Shown here piece by piece: positions 34,892-43,576 of a stretch of DNA of 43,632 nucleotides (position 1 is its first letter; each line of letters begins with the position of its first letter). The DNA comes from an uncultured Gammaproteobacteria bacterium (GTDB taxonomy: Bacteria; Pseudomonadota; Gammaproteobacteria; Enterobacterales; Psychrobiaceae), in NCBI GenBank assembly GCA_937139475.1, contig CAKZQF010000207.1:1-43632 (forward strand), given 5' to 3'. Position numbers and translations under genes: made by a program. The notes under the pieces are model-generated. The model searched no databases and was not told the DNA's origin. It saw only the letters and a list, made by a program, of their open reading frames with translations.

Positions 34892-34956
34892 AATAAAAAG
34901 GGCTTAACACCCAAGTGATAAGCTCTTTAATGTCTGGTAAACCTGAGATGGCGGGG
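34892..34956 (-). repeat. Decayed ssrA terminator and 3' end (copy E)
   Basis: It has AATAAAAAGGGCTTA, the stem partner TAAGCTC, and GTCTGGTAAACCTGA, identical to the intact ssrA flank but unlike copies B-D (which have GCGGTAACAAA). The tmRNA acceptor part is shortened to GATGGCGGGGA. Because it shares its flank type with the intact copy, it may be the far end of the youngest, about 8.6-kb element. Confidence 0.7.
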
Positions 34957-35457
34957 AGTTACATGATTTTTATTATTTTTTGATATATAAGCTATTAGTG
35001 TTTTTTTTCTGCTATATACCTGAGCGTATGTCCAAAATTGAATGCTTTTGTTATTTGGGGGACAGCCCTTATTGGGGATTTGAGCCGACGAGTAATAAGG
35101 CTAAGGATAGCATGAGTTCTGCCCTTTAAAAAACGGTTTTAGTGTAGATGTCGTGCCCTTTTAATCGGCACTATGTGTAACCCCGCCCTTATCCACAAGC
35201 CTTTCTGCTGAGTTAATTAATATCTGCACTATAGTGACGTGGCTGCTTATTTGCCTAATATGTGCCGGAACTGGTGAAATACAATGCTTGGGTGTTACTA
35301 AGTTATGCCTTCGGCCGTTTATGGATATAATCATACGGTAGACATCGTGTCATGTTGTGCAATAATAATATAAAGCGTTACTTATCAAGGTATTGGTAAT
35401 ATATTATTATGAGCGCCTCTGTGGTGCCCCCTGTCCTATCTTCACAAGAGGTGACAT

Positions 35458-35781
35458 ATGCCCCTACGCAACGCGCTTAAAACGCAAGAACAGCAGCACA
35501 TCAGACGATATAGTGATGCGGTGTTAACGCGTTCTATAGGAGTTTCATGGTTAAAAATGGCACGTGTTCTTGGCTATGGCCATGCTTCTACCCTTGGGCG
35601 GAAGTTAAACCGTTATAAAGAAGGCGACCAATACCTGCCGTTACACCTTTCCTGCTTGATAGAGTCCGCACTTTGGCGTTTGGGTAGAATGCACGCTTAT
35701 ATCGCAGCAAGGCGGGTGCAGGACGGAGTTGAAGGAATAAGCTGGGATAGACTACCAGAGCATCTACACCCCTGGGACTAG
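35458..35781 (+). CDS. Small predicted DNA-binding protein, CII-like
   Basis: This 107-residue basic protein has SWLKMARVLGYGHASTLGR followed by KLNRYKEGDQYLPLHLSCLIESAL. The pattern A..LG....TL.rKLN......L.L.....IE weakly resembles phage CII-type regulators. AGAGGTGAC five bases before the ATG supports the start. Its location between copy E and the dead restriction locus puts it at the far end of the satellite element. The function is not established; treat as hypothetical with a probable helix-turn-helix. Confidence 0.55.
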   Translation: MPLRNALKTQEQQHIRRYSDAVLTRSIGVSWLKMARVLGYGHASTLGRKLNRYKEGDQYLPLHLSCLIESALWRLGRMHAYIAARRVQDGVEGISWDRLPEHLHPWD

Positions 35782-36259
35782 ATTGACGGTTATCGGGATG
35801 GGGGATCTTATCTTTCGTTCTAACGCAAATACGGTTGAAGGGGGGCTGGGGCCAAAGGGGGATACCCGTAAAAGAGATTAGGGATACCTTACTATCACTC
35901 ATGTGTCTCGTGTGGATGCTGGGCCCTATAGGTTTAGCCGTGCAGCTCATTTGTGTCTATGTTGGTGATGGGTTATCTTTAATAGTCTATGAAATAAGAG
36001 TGACAACACCATGGAAGTTCCGGCCATATATCGAGTGCGTAACGTGTTATATGTGAACTTTCCACAGCGGCCGCTGTGTCTGTACCCTGTTCTACCAGAA
36101 TATAATGGATATAGCGTTCCTCACTGTAATAAAGCTCCGCCAGTACTCGATATTGCCCAATACCGAAAACAGCCTACATTGGATTAGTAAGAGCACATAG
36201 AAAAGTAGGTACATAGCGGTACTTGTTAACACAAACTACTGCCATTCAGAAGATGAGCC
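35782..36259. other. Intergenic stretch before the dead restriction locus
   Basis: No gene is supported. A plus-strand frame at 35835-36056 encodes hydrophobic residues but begins at TTG without a ribosome binding site. The stretch is mostly featureless. Confidence 0.35.
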
Positions 36260-38045
36260 CTATGCTTTCAGCAAGTCAAACACCACCCTCGCAAAGCCTT
36301 TTGCCAGCTCCGGGTTTGACAGATATTGCATCATCATCGCTTGCTGTGCTTCATTGCTATCCATCACCGCATCGTCAGTGGCTTGAGGGAAGTCTCCCAG
36401 CATCGCTTGTTCCGGCGTGTTGTTAGCTATCTAGGTCATGACAGTGTCATTTTCCGTCAACTTATCACGCACGGTAAAGGCATAGTTGACTAAGTCTTTC
36501 TCGGTTAGTTCGTCGGTAATAAACAATTCATTCAGACGTGCCAGTATTTGCGATAAATACTCTTCCTTCTTGTCCTTGTCCTTGGCGCTGCCGATGTCAT
36601 TGCTTGGCTCTAATTGATGCTCATCAGCGTTATCAGAAAGCTGAATGTCTTGCTGACGGACCTTTGATAGGCGGTAGTGGCTCATCACTACGTTGCCTAA
36701 GTCAACATCGTCCTCTTCAACCACTTCCTCACGTAATAACGGTTGAAGGTGACGAGCGTATAAGCTCAACCTTTCTAGCTCTTTATCGTCATAATCAACA
36801 ATCTGTGACATGAACTCATATAAGCGGGTGAAGCTGCCTAAATCTTTCTTGAAGATCTCCAGCAGGTCTTTCTCTTTCTTGATGTATTTAAGGCTTGATT
36901 CAGCGTTAGCTATTAGCACCGCGTCACCCGTTTTCTTGGTGCGCTCGAACATTTCTTTGCCGCAAATATAGGCTTCGACCGCTGAACTATATCGTTTCTG
37001 CCAACGCTCGACCGCAGGCTTACAGATATTACTAATCGCTGCATTGCTCTTGTTCTTGACAAAGAATGCTTCACAGAATAGCTCAACCTCACTCCAAAGG
37101 AAGATGCCATTGCTTTTTAACTTTTCGAACAGGTCGAACACGATATCAGGGCTTGAGACTTCGGCGAGTTCGGCCGTTTGGTAGTATGGTTGGAAGGCAT
37201 CCAGGATGTCCTGTGGATCGTTAAAGAAGTCCAGTACAAAGATGCCACATTCGGCTTTTCCCGGGTAAGTACGGTTAAGCCGCGACAGAGTCTGTACGCA
37301 CTCCACGCCGCCTAATGGTTTATCTACATACATTGCACAAAGTTTGGGTTGGTCAAAACCAGTCTGAAACTTGTTGGCAACCAACATAATTTGATAGTCG
37401 TCACTGTCGAAGGCTTTGCGCATATCCCGACCTTTGAGGCCTGGGTTCATGTTCTTTTCAGTGAATTTTGGGTCGATAAACGCACCACAATCAGGGCCAT
37501 CACCATTGAACTCCACCTCGCCAGAAAAAGCCACCATGGTACGAATCGAGCTGTAAGCGTTATCTACGAAATATTTATCAAAAGCCAGCTTGTATCGCAC
37601 TGCTTCCTTTCGAGAGCCTGTTACAACCATAGCCTTCGCCTGACCGCCTAGCAAGCCCATAACGTTAGCTTTGAAATGTTCTATGATTATTTTGACTTTC
37701 TGCGAGATATTGTACTCGTGCAATCTAACCCACTGATTTACCTTGACCTTGGCTCTTTTACTATCAACCTCGGTATCAGCGTTCTCAAACTTCTGGGCTA
37801 ACTGATAGGCAATGTGATAGTTGGTGTAGTTTTTCAGGACATCAAGAATGAAGCCTTCTTCAATGGCCTGACGCATCGAATAGACGTGATAGGCTTCTGG
37901 CCTGTTAGTTTTTGACGGAGGTAGTTCAGGTTTGGGTAAACGGCAGGATAATGCGACCGTATTGAAATTGTTTAAAGTCACCGCGTAGTAGGTCGGCAAC
38001 AGACCAGATGAAGGTAGCAATTTGAGAGAAGTTTGAGTTTGTTAT
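36260..38045 (-). pseudogene. hsdR: Dead type I restriction locus: hsdM 5' end fused to hsdR 3' half, with amber codon
   Basis: From 38045 down, the first 37 codons match the N terminus of an HsdM methylase ([20 protein letters not shown], then YGRIILPFT). At about 37935 the sequence switches to HsdR in a different frame (AYHVYSMRQAIEEGFILDVL) and runs through helicase motif VI (QTLSRLNRTYPG). An in-frame TAG at 36431-36433 interrupts the C-terminal part; beyond it the reading continues IANNTPEQAMLGDFPQATDD..., ending at 36260. The first codon of the hsdM part is ATA where ATG is expected. The middle of hsdM, all of hsdS and the 5' part of hsdR are gone, so no active enzyme is possible. Confidence 0.85.
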
Positions 38046-38478
38046 ATCAGCACAATGGCTCGTCGTAAAATTGAGATTGACTATACATTAGCCTTGGATA
38101 TATTTCTTTGCTAATTGAGGGGCTTAATCCAAACATATAATACCAAAAGCAAGGCGGAGCCATACCTTAATGTTAACTGCTAAACGTGAACTGATACTCG
38201 TTTAAACTAATACTAAACAAGTGGTTACGCCATGTAGTATCATAAATATCATAAATACCAAAAATACCACTATATTCTCAGTTGCCTGAGTAAGTAAAGG
38301 TTGATAAGGGGCAGGGGAAGTTGTTGCGATCGGTCAACAGTTGTTTGTTAAGGCTTATATCTATTTTATTGGTATTATTGATATTAGTGAGGTTAACGCA
38401 ATGAATGGCCTATGGATAAAGGGGATTGATAATACCAGTGCGCGTTAACGCACTGGTATTAAGGTGTACGGGGTGGGA
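38046..38478. other. A+T-rich region with repeated heptamers, candidate replication origin
   Basis: The heptamer AATACCA or its complement TGGTATT occurs six times in about 320 bp: AATACCA at 38139, 38254, 38263 and 38431, TGGTATT at 38370 and 38454. Tandem ATCATAAAT units lie at about 38239-38256. The last two heptamers form the arms of the hairpin at 38431-38460. It lies directly after the primase-helicase gene. In satellites such as P4, initiator protein genes and iteron origins are linked, so this is a candidate origin. Confidence 0.45.
38431..38460 (-). terminator. Perfect 12-bp hairpin after the primase-helicase gene
   Basis: AATACCAGTGCG (38431-38442), a 6-base loop and CGCACTGGTATT (38449-38460) form a perfect stem. 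No T run follows in either direction, so it may be structural, part of the candidate origin, rather than a simple terminator. Confidence 0.5.
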
Positions 38479-41241
38479 TTATTCCTCATTCTCATCGAAT
38501 ATTTCAGGTTTGATGGTATAAAACCAACTACCTTGCATCGAACCCCTTGTATTACTAGGGTTCCACTTCTTTTGCTTTCTCCCTGGCGAGGTGGCTAAGT
38601 AGCCTCGCTCGTCCAGTACGGTGGCAATTTTACTGGCAGAGTACCCAGCTGCCAGCTGAGGCAAGCCCTGCTTGGTTACTAAGTAATAGTATGTTTTTGG
38701 CGCAACTTTGGCCTCATCGTTTGAGGGAGCAAAGTCATCATATTCTTCGAGGTACTCACATTGATTGTCGACTCTGGTTTTATAGCCTAACTGGTTTTGG
38801 ACTTTATAACGGTTGTTACTAAAATCGCTGATATTTTCAAATCGGGCGTTACCGTGTGACATTAAGCTGGCTCGAACTTTATCAACGATATCGTGATCTT
38901 CATTCTTACCTGTGTTGCCCCGAACTTTGAGATAATCGTCAAAAGTCTTCTTGAGAGCCTTGATTGCCTCGCCGCTACGCCAGCCTGTGATATTAGCCGT
39001 TGTAGCTAATTCTCCGGCGGCGGCTAACAGTGAAAATTTACTCAGAACACGCTTGAGCTGTCCGTCAAACTTGTCTGAGGTAGTGCTATCGATAAACGAT
39101 GCCATGAGCTTGCAAGCAGATTTGATAACGTTGTCGCGTTCGTTTACCAGATGTTGTATCCATGCTTCACCGGCGCTGCCATAATAGTTTGCGGCGTTAG
39201 TCACTAAGGTATTTGAAAAGTGCTCACCACTGCCTATGTCATGGAGTGTTTCAAATAGGCCATGCTTACCGGTATCAGCGGGAATATTGATTAACCTCAC
39301 TTCCTGTCCCGCATGAATCCCGCCACGCTCTTTAAGTAATTCAGCGGGGGTTCTTTCGCCGGATGACAGCACTAAGGTGCGCCACTCAGTTACCTTCCTG
39401 ACTCCCCCCTCTTTTTTCCCACGCTCTTTACCACGGCCATTAGCAAGCATATAAGTAGCACTACTGATGGTTTCCGGTGCTGCCTGTTTAAGTTCATCCA
39501 ATGGTAATGGCATGTCGTTATAAGCTGCTGCCATGTACTCCAGAGCTGTATCTGTCGATTTCCAAGTCTTCATATAATCAGGTGGGCCATAAACACTGGC
39601 TGCCACTTTTAGCGCGGTGGACTTACCAAGAGAGGAGTCACCACACAGATGAAAACCACCATTCTCGAGTTTCAATAGTTTAAGTAGAGGGGCGGCTAAA
39701 GCTATACAAACGCTCATAACCAATCGACTATTTCCAGCGCACTTTTGGCAAACATTTGTTTGCCAATCGTTAAGTTGACCGTTAACACTGGTGATGTTTT
39801 TCACTGCACCAGCCCCTTGTAGTAATAGTCGAGTTTTGTTGCCATCTGGCCTAAAGCTTTGAGCTGGTAATACATAGCTGCCATCTTCGTACCACCCGGT
39901 ACGGGTCGCACAGTCGACGACAGTTTTAGCCTTAAAGCCTTCAATGTACCTAAGAGTGTCTGGTACTTTTCCCGGGACAATAGATAACCCAGCATTGGTA
40001 AGAGTTTCAATTAGTTGGTTAGGGTCGTGAAGTGCCGATGCTGGTGTAGCTTGTTCTTTCATATGGTTATCTTTGTCTTTCCATTGCACTAGATAACCAT
40101 GGTCGTAACCGTTAAGGCCACGAGTTCTGCCTGAAACAACCATCCAACTGCAAATGCGACTTTTGGTCGGTTCTCCATTTTTGTCAGGCTTTCCTAATTT
40201 GTAGATCGCATCCTCAATACAATAACCTGCAGAGTAAACTTTATTTGGGTTCCACCAACCTGACTCATCAGCAATGGCAAATATCGTTAGTGGGTGCCCT
40301 TGGCTGAATGTTCCCAATCTGCGCTCGTTTTCGTGCGCGTTGTAGTTGCCACCCACTTGTTGCAAATATTCGTCGAGCAGCTCCTTGGCTCGTTTTCCAT
40401 GAATAGTGTCGAGGTAAGGTTCGTGATTAGCGGATAGCCGCACAAACTCTTCGTGTTTACTACCATATCCGAGTGAGAGTAAGTATTGCATTGGCCCATC
40501 CTGGGCATGTAGGTCTTCTAATATTTGGCCACCTCTAGCCGAGTCTAGCTCAACTGTAAGCTCTAATCGGCGGCCTTCATTGTTGTAGTTGTCAGACAGC
40601 TTACCCTGGTTAAAAGATGCACCTCCTGCGTTGATGGTGTCCAAATTAAGCTCGAGTGAACCTGTTACATCTTCGTAGCGATATTGTTTATCGCAGGTGC
40701 TGATAATTCGTGTTACAAACGCTTCCCCTTTTTGATGACAAAAACCGGGTAGGCGCATGATGCGAGGGAGGTCGCTAATAGAAGGGTCTGAAAGGAATTT
40801 CTTGCATAGCGCCAACTGTGTTGATTTGAAAACCTCCAGCGGACAATCATTAACGAACCAGTATGCATGGAATTTGCCTGGGCTACTTTCTACAACCATA
40901 TTGGGCTGTAACCCCATACTGCTAATTACAGCTAGGTTATCGCGGTCTGGGTCGTCAAAGTCGACGAATAATGCCCTAACCTGAGTGATGTTACTAGCTG
41001 CTACGCCCTTACCGTCTGTTTGGTTTATTGTGGCGAATATACCATAGCCTTTATGGTTGTCTGTGCCCAACTTTTGAAGGTTTTCTCTGGTCGGTATGAA
41101 AGAGGTTATAGCCTTGACCCCGTCACCTTTGTCCATAATTAGTCGTAAGTCGACATGTCCGGATGAAGGGGCGAGCGCATTGAGAAACTTTAATGCGTCA
41201 TCGAGGTTAAGGTCTGAAGAGTTATTATGATGACTATTCAT
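38479..41241 (-). CDS. Primase-helicase with RepB-like primase and DUF927 domains
   Basis: This 920-residue protein probably starts replication of the element. The N-terminal part (about 10-200) resembles a RepB/PriCT-type primase with the acidic ALFVDFDD and the strand GKFHAYWF. A DUF927-type helicase/ATPase follows (about 340-720), with Walker A LCGDSSLGKST and the acidic MPLPLDEL. The start at 41241 is set by GAGGAGGG seven bases upstream and overlaps the alpA stop by eight bases, showing translational coupling; an ATG six codons upstream is less likely. It occupies the place of P4 alpha. Confidence 0.85.
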   Translation of the reverse strand: MNSHHNNSSDLNLDDALKFLNALAPSSGHVDLRLIMDKGDGVKAITSFIPTRENLQKLGTDNHKGYGIFATINQTDGKGVAASNITQVRALFVDFDDPDRDNLAVISSMGLQPNMVVESSPGKFHAYWFVNDCPLEVFKSTQLALCKKFLSDPSISDLPRIMRLPGFCHQKGEAFVTRIISTCDKQYRYEDVTGSLELNLDTINAGGASFNQGKLSDNYNNEGRRLELTVELDSARGGQILEDLHAQDGPMQYLLSLGYGSKHEEFVRLSANHEPYLDTIHGKRAKELLDEYLQQVGGNYNAHENERRLGTFSQGHPLTIFAIADESGWWNPNKVYSAGYCIEDAIYKLGKPDKNGEPTKSRICSWMVVSGRTRGLNGYDHGYLVQWKDKDNHMKEQATPASALHDPNQLIETLTNAGLSIVPGKVPDTLRYIEGFKAKTVVDCATRTGWYEDGSYVLPAQSFRPDGNKTRLLLQGAGAVKNITSVNGQLNDWQTNVCQKCAGNSRLVMSVCIALAAPLLKLLKLENGGFHLCGDSSLGKSTALKVAASVYGPPDYMKTWKSTDTALEYMAAAYNDMPLPLDELKQAAPETISSATYMLANGRGKERGKKEGGVRKVTEWRTLVLSSGERTPAELLKERGGIHAGQEVRLINIPADTGKHGLFETLHDIGSGEHFSNTLVTNAANYYGSAGEAWIQHLVNERDNVIKSACKLMASFIDSTTSDKFDGQLKRVLSKFSLLAAAGELATTANITGWRSGEAIKALKKTFDDYLKVRGNTGKNEDHDIVDKVRASLMSHGNARFENISDFSNNRYKVQNQLGYKTRVDNQCEYLEEYDDFAPSNDEAKVAPKTYYYLVTKQGLPQLAAGYSASKIATVLDERGYLATSPGRKQKKWNPSNTRGSMQGSWFYTIKPEIFDENEE

Positions 41242-41521
41242 TAGACTGGCCCTCCTCACTGACGCACTTCGTTGAGGTTGATACCGTAGTATTGTGTTGA
41301 ACTGTTTGTACAGGAGGTAATCCGCTTGTACAGCCTAAGTTATTGGCTACTATTGCATCAACCCAATCTTGGACCTCTGACTCTATCCATGCGACCCGTC
41401 GGCGGAATACATGAATTGAACGAGGAAATCTCCCCTCCGCTATCAAGCGATATATACTTGAGCTCGATAGACTGGTTTTTGTTTTAACTTGGTTTATTGT
41501 CAAAAATGTAATATTGGACAT
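41234..41521 (-). CDS. AlpA-like excisionase/regulator
   Basis: This 95-residue protein has the AlpA helix-turn-helix: TINQVKTKTSLSSSSIYRLI, then GRFPRSIHVFRRRVAWIESEVQDWV. AlpA-like proteins of satellites and islands act as excisionases or activators of the integrase. The start at 41521 follows AAGAG by eight bases; a GTG three codons earlier is an alternative. It overlaps and is coupled to the primase-helicase gene. The C-terminal tail (about 70-95) is Thr/Ser-rich and atypical. Confidence 0.85.
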   Translation of the reverse strand: MSNITFLTINQVKTKTSLSSSSIYRLIAEGRFPRSIHVFRRRVAWIESEVQDWVDAIVANNLGCTSGLPPVQTVQHNTTVSTSTKCVSEEGQSNE

Positions 41522-41584
41522 GTCAGGCACTCTTGTGAATTAAGTAGAGTGTCCAAATTAAAAGTCGAGATTAGTGAATAAGGG

Positions 41585-41605
41585 TAAGTACTAAGTAAGT
41601 ACTAA
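41585..41605. repeat. Tandem TAAGTACTAA boxes upstream of alpA
   Basis: Two perfect copies of TAAGTACTAA (41585-41594 and 41596-41605) lie 11 bp apart, about one helical turn, 64 bp upstream of alpA and just after the end of the small 41620-42093 gene. They are a candidate operator. Confidence 0.5.
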
Positions 41606-41619
41606 CACTATTTGCAATA

Positions 41620-42093
41620 TTATTTCTGTTTAAGTTTGCGTTTTGCATATGATAGAGCGGACTTAAGCGATGACAATGCAAGTGATGACTTTGTATTAGT
41701 TGTTGTATTTAAAAAGGTAATAGACTGGTGCCGTTTGAAACTTACTATCTCTGCATTACCAATCTCTCTATCTATGTTGTCAATGGCCCAATCGAAAAGG
41801 CTAGGCGCTTCGTCGGTGCTTACTGTTACACTGCCGTTAGGAAACTTCTTCACATAAGCATGAATGACTTGAGTCGAAGCACCCTGCCACCCAGTTCTCT
41901 GTTGCTTCATGCCGTCCAGTGTTTTACCTTCACGAGCTACTTTGGCTTTGATCTTTTTCACTCGGTTATAGCGGTCACTTACTTCATTGCAGCAACTACC
42001 GTCGCTTTTTGATGTGTTGTGTTCACACTCAGCTTCTTCGAGTTCACAAAGTAAATTGAAGTAGCTAATAGCGCCATTGTTATTATCACGCAT
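41620..42093 (-). CDS. Small protein of unknown function downstream of the integrase
   Basis: This 157-residue cytoplasmic protein is charged and mostly helical, with a CC pair near residue 34 and a basic C terminus ending in KRKLKQK. I do not recognise it. Its ATG directly follows the integrase stop (TAAATG), so the two are translationally coupled and it may modulate integration or excision. Confidence 0.7.
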   Translation of the reverse strand: MRDNNNGAISYFNLLCELEEAECEHNTSKSDGSCCNEVSDRYNRVKKIKAKVAREGKTLDGMKQQRTGWQGASTQVIHAYVKKFPNGSVTVSTDEAPSLFDWAIDNIDREIGNAEIVSFKRHQSITFLNTTTNTKSSLALSSLKSALSYAKRKLKQK

Positions 42094-43362
42094 TTATTCA
42101 CCTACTACGCTTAGTGTTTTAGCATTGCCAGCGACCGTCACTTTGTCAGTTGCGGCTTCGTCAATTCTATTACTCCACCAACACATCATTGTGCGCCGTC
42201 GTTCAAGGTATTCAGCTCTGTTATATACGCGCCTCACTTCGTTTTTGTCGACGTGAGCAAGTGCCGATTCGATAATGTCAGGATCGAAGCCTTGCTCGTT
42301 CAATGTGGTACTGGCAAGTGAACGGAGACCGTGAGCTACCAACTTGTTTTTATAACCCATACGCTTGATAGCCGCATTTGCTGTTTGGACGTGCGTCGGT
42401 TTACGAGGGTTCTTTGAGCCGACGAATATATGTTCTCGATGACCGCTATGAGGCTTCATCACTGCCAATATAGCCAAAGATTGCTCAGTTAAAGGGATGG
42501 AGTGCGCCTTATTGCGTTTCATCCGTTCAGCGGGGATCGTCCACATTTGGGATGTGAAGTCTATTTCATCCCAACGCGCACCGGCGGCTTCGTTCGGTCT
42601 TGTCATAGTGTGTAACTGGAACTCAATAACACAACGTGTAGAAATCGCGATATTTGTTCTAGACAGGGTTTGTAGAAACAATGGTAGCTCGAAGGGTTTT
42701 ATCGATGGAAAGTTATTTTCTTGCGGGCGCTTGAATGCTTTATTTATTCCTGTGGCAGGGTTGGAGGTAATGAGTCCTATGTTAGCTGCATATTCCATAA
42801 TTTCATTAATGCGTTGACACAAACGGCGAATTGTTTCTAGCGCACCTCTTGCTTTTATACCATCCATGGCGCGGATTAGATCACGAGCATTCAATGCGTT
42901 GATAGGGGAGTTTCCTATACTAGGTAATAGGTCTCGTTCAATTGAGCGCCATACATCAATCGCGTGACCTTCGCTAACTTCACTGGACTTAATTTCATGC
43001 CAAGCTTTGGCAACTTGCTCAAAAGTATTTATGTGGTCATGCTTTGCTTTAAACTTTTGCTCTTTCCAGTGTGTTTGAGGGTCAATGCCAACGCCAGTTT
43101 TATTGTCCACCGTTGCTAACAACGTGTTACCTTGGTCACGTTTTTTCCTGGCTTCAGCTAGCGTCATTTCAGGGTATCTGCCTATACCCAACATAACCCT
43201 TGTCCCCTTGGCAGGATGTTTATACCTGTATCGCCACAGTTTTGAGCCGTTCGGCTGAATGAGCAACATTAACCCTTTACCATCAAATAGTGATATTGGT
43301 TTGCTACCGGCTACAGCTGCTCTGATCTCTGTGTCTGTCAGTGATTTAGTTATTTTAGCCAT
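42094..43362 (-). CDS. int: P4-type tyrosine recombinase (integrase)
   Basis: This 422-residue protein has an N-terminal DUF4102 arm-binding domain (about 5-90, SLFDGKGLMLLIQPNGSKLW), a SAM-like core-binding domain (about 105-190) and the catalytic domain. Catalytic residues are visible: Arg in HTMTRPNEAAG, the basic residue region HSIPLT, HGLRS with His and Arg, His in ALAHVD and the nucleophile Tyr in RRVYNRAEY. It integrates next to ssrA, 200 bp away. The three 10-bp motifs directly upstream are candidate arm sites or operators. Confidence 0.93.
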   Translation of the reverse strand: MAKITKSLTDTEIRAAVAGSKPISLFDGKGLMLLIQPNGSKLWRYRYKHPAKGTRVMLGIGRYPEMTLAEARKKRDQGNTLLATVDNKTGVGIDPQTHWKEQKFKAKHDHINTFEQVAKAWHEIKSSEVSEGHAIDVWRSIERDLLPSIGNSPINALNARDLIRAMDGIKARGALETIRRLCQRINEIMEYAANIGLITSNPATGINKAFKRPQENNFPSIKPFELPLFLQTLSRTNIAISTRCVIEFQLHTMTRPNEAAGARWDEIDFTSQMWTIPAERMKRNKAHSIPLTEQSLAILAVMKPHSGHREHIFVGSKNPRKPTHVQTANAAIKRMGYKNKLVAHGLRSLASTTLNEQGFDPDIIESALAHVDKNEVRRVYNRAEYLERRRTMMCWWSNRIDEAATDKVTVAGNAKTLSVVGE

Positions 43363-43364
43363 TT

Positions 43365-43417
43365 TGGGTATACGCCTTTTGGTTAAAAAGTGAACCGTAT
43401 ACCTAAACGTATGCCCA
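43365..43417. promoter_or_regulatory. Three CGTATACCCA-like boxes upstream of the integrase gene
   Basis: Inverted TGGGTATACG (43365-43374), direct CGTATACCTA (43396-43405) and direct CGTATGCCCA (43408-43417) lie between the integrase start and ssrA. The first abuts the start codon. They may be integrase arm-type sites or autoregulatory operators. Confidence 0.5.
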
Positions 43418-43500
43418 TATCAATGAGATGTCAAGAGAAGCTAAGGAACGTGGTGAGAATAAATAAGCCTGTAGTATTAGGTGGTTACGGTGATGTTGGC

Positions 43501-43576
43501 ATTAAAAAAGGGCTTATTACGTTAATAATAAGCCCTTTTAAGGTCTGGTAAACCTGAATGTGGTGGAGGCGGGGGG
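43501..43576 (-). repeat. Intact ssrA terminator and attachment-site flank (copy A)
   Basis: It comprises the terminator (43505-43539), the spacer AAGGTCTGGTAAACCTG and the tmRNA CCA end from 43561. The 25-bp core at 43551-43575 is repeated at 32146-32170. Confidence 0.8.
43505..43539 (-). terminator. Terminator of ssrA
   Basis: AAAAGGGCTTATTA pairs with TAATAAGCCCTTTT, and the minus strand ends in a T6 run. It lies 22 bases after the tmRNA CCA end. Confidence 0.8.

Larger units (their letters stand above)
34629..35457. other. Long intergenic stretch with terminator and ssrA copy E
   Basis: It holds a hairpin after the Ig-like gene (34671-34701), a second small hairpin GAACCG-CTAAT-CGGTTC (34745-34761), copy E (34892-34956), and then 500 bases without recognisable features leading to the small regulator gene. 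No other gene is supported. Confidence 0.5.
34941..43576. mobile_element. Satellite-like integrative element at the 3' end of ssrA
   Basis: A tyrosine integrase lies beside ssrA, followed leftward by a small gene, an AlpA regulator, a DUF927 primase-helicase, a candidate origin, a dead type I restriction locus and a CII-like gene. This is the usual content of P4-like satellites and related islands. No capsid, packaging or conjugation gene is present, so it would depend on a helper for transfer. The left end is either copy E (34941) or copy B (32146); the 25-bp match to B is better preserved, while the flank type matches E. Confidence 0.65.

Noticed and set aside
35835..36056. Hydrophobic 73-codon plus-strand frame
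   Set aside because: TTG start with no usable ribosome binding site and no family resemblance.
36223..36426. Plus-strand frame overlapping the restriction locus
   Set aside because: The opposite strand encodes the recognisable HsdR C terminus, so this is a shadow.
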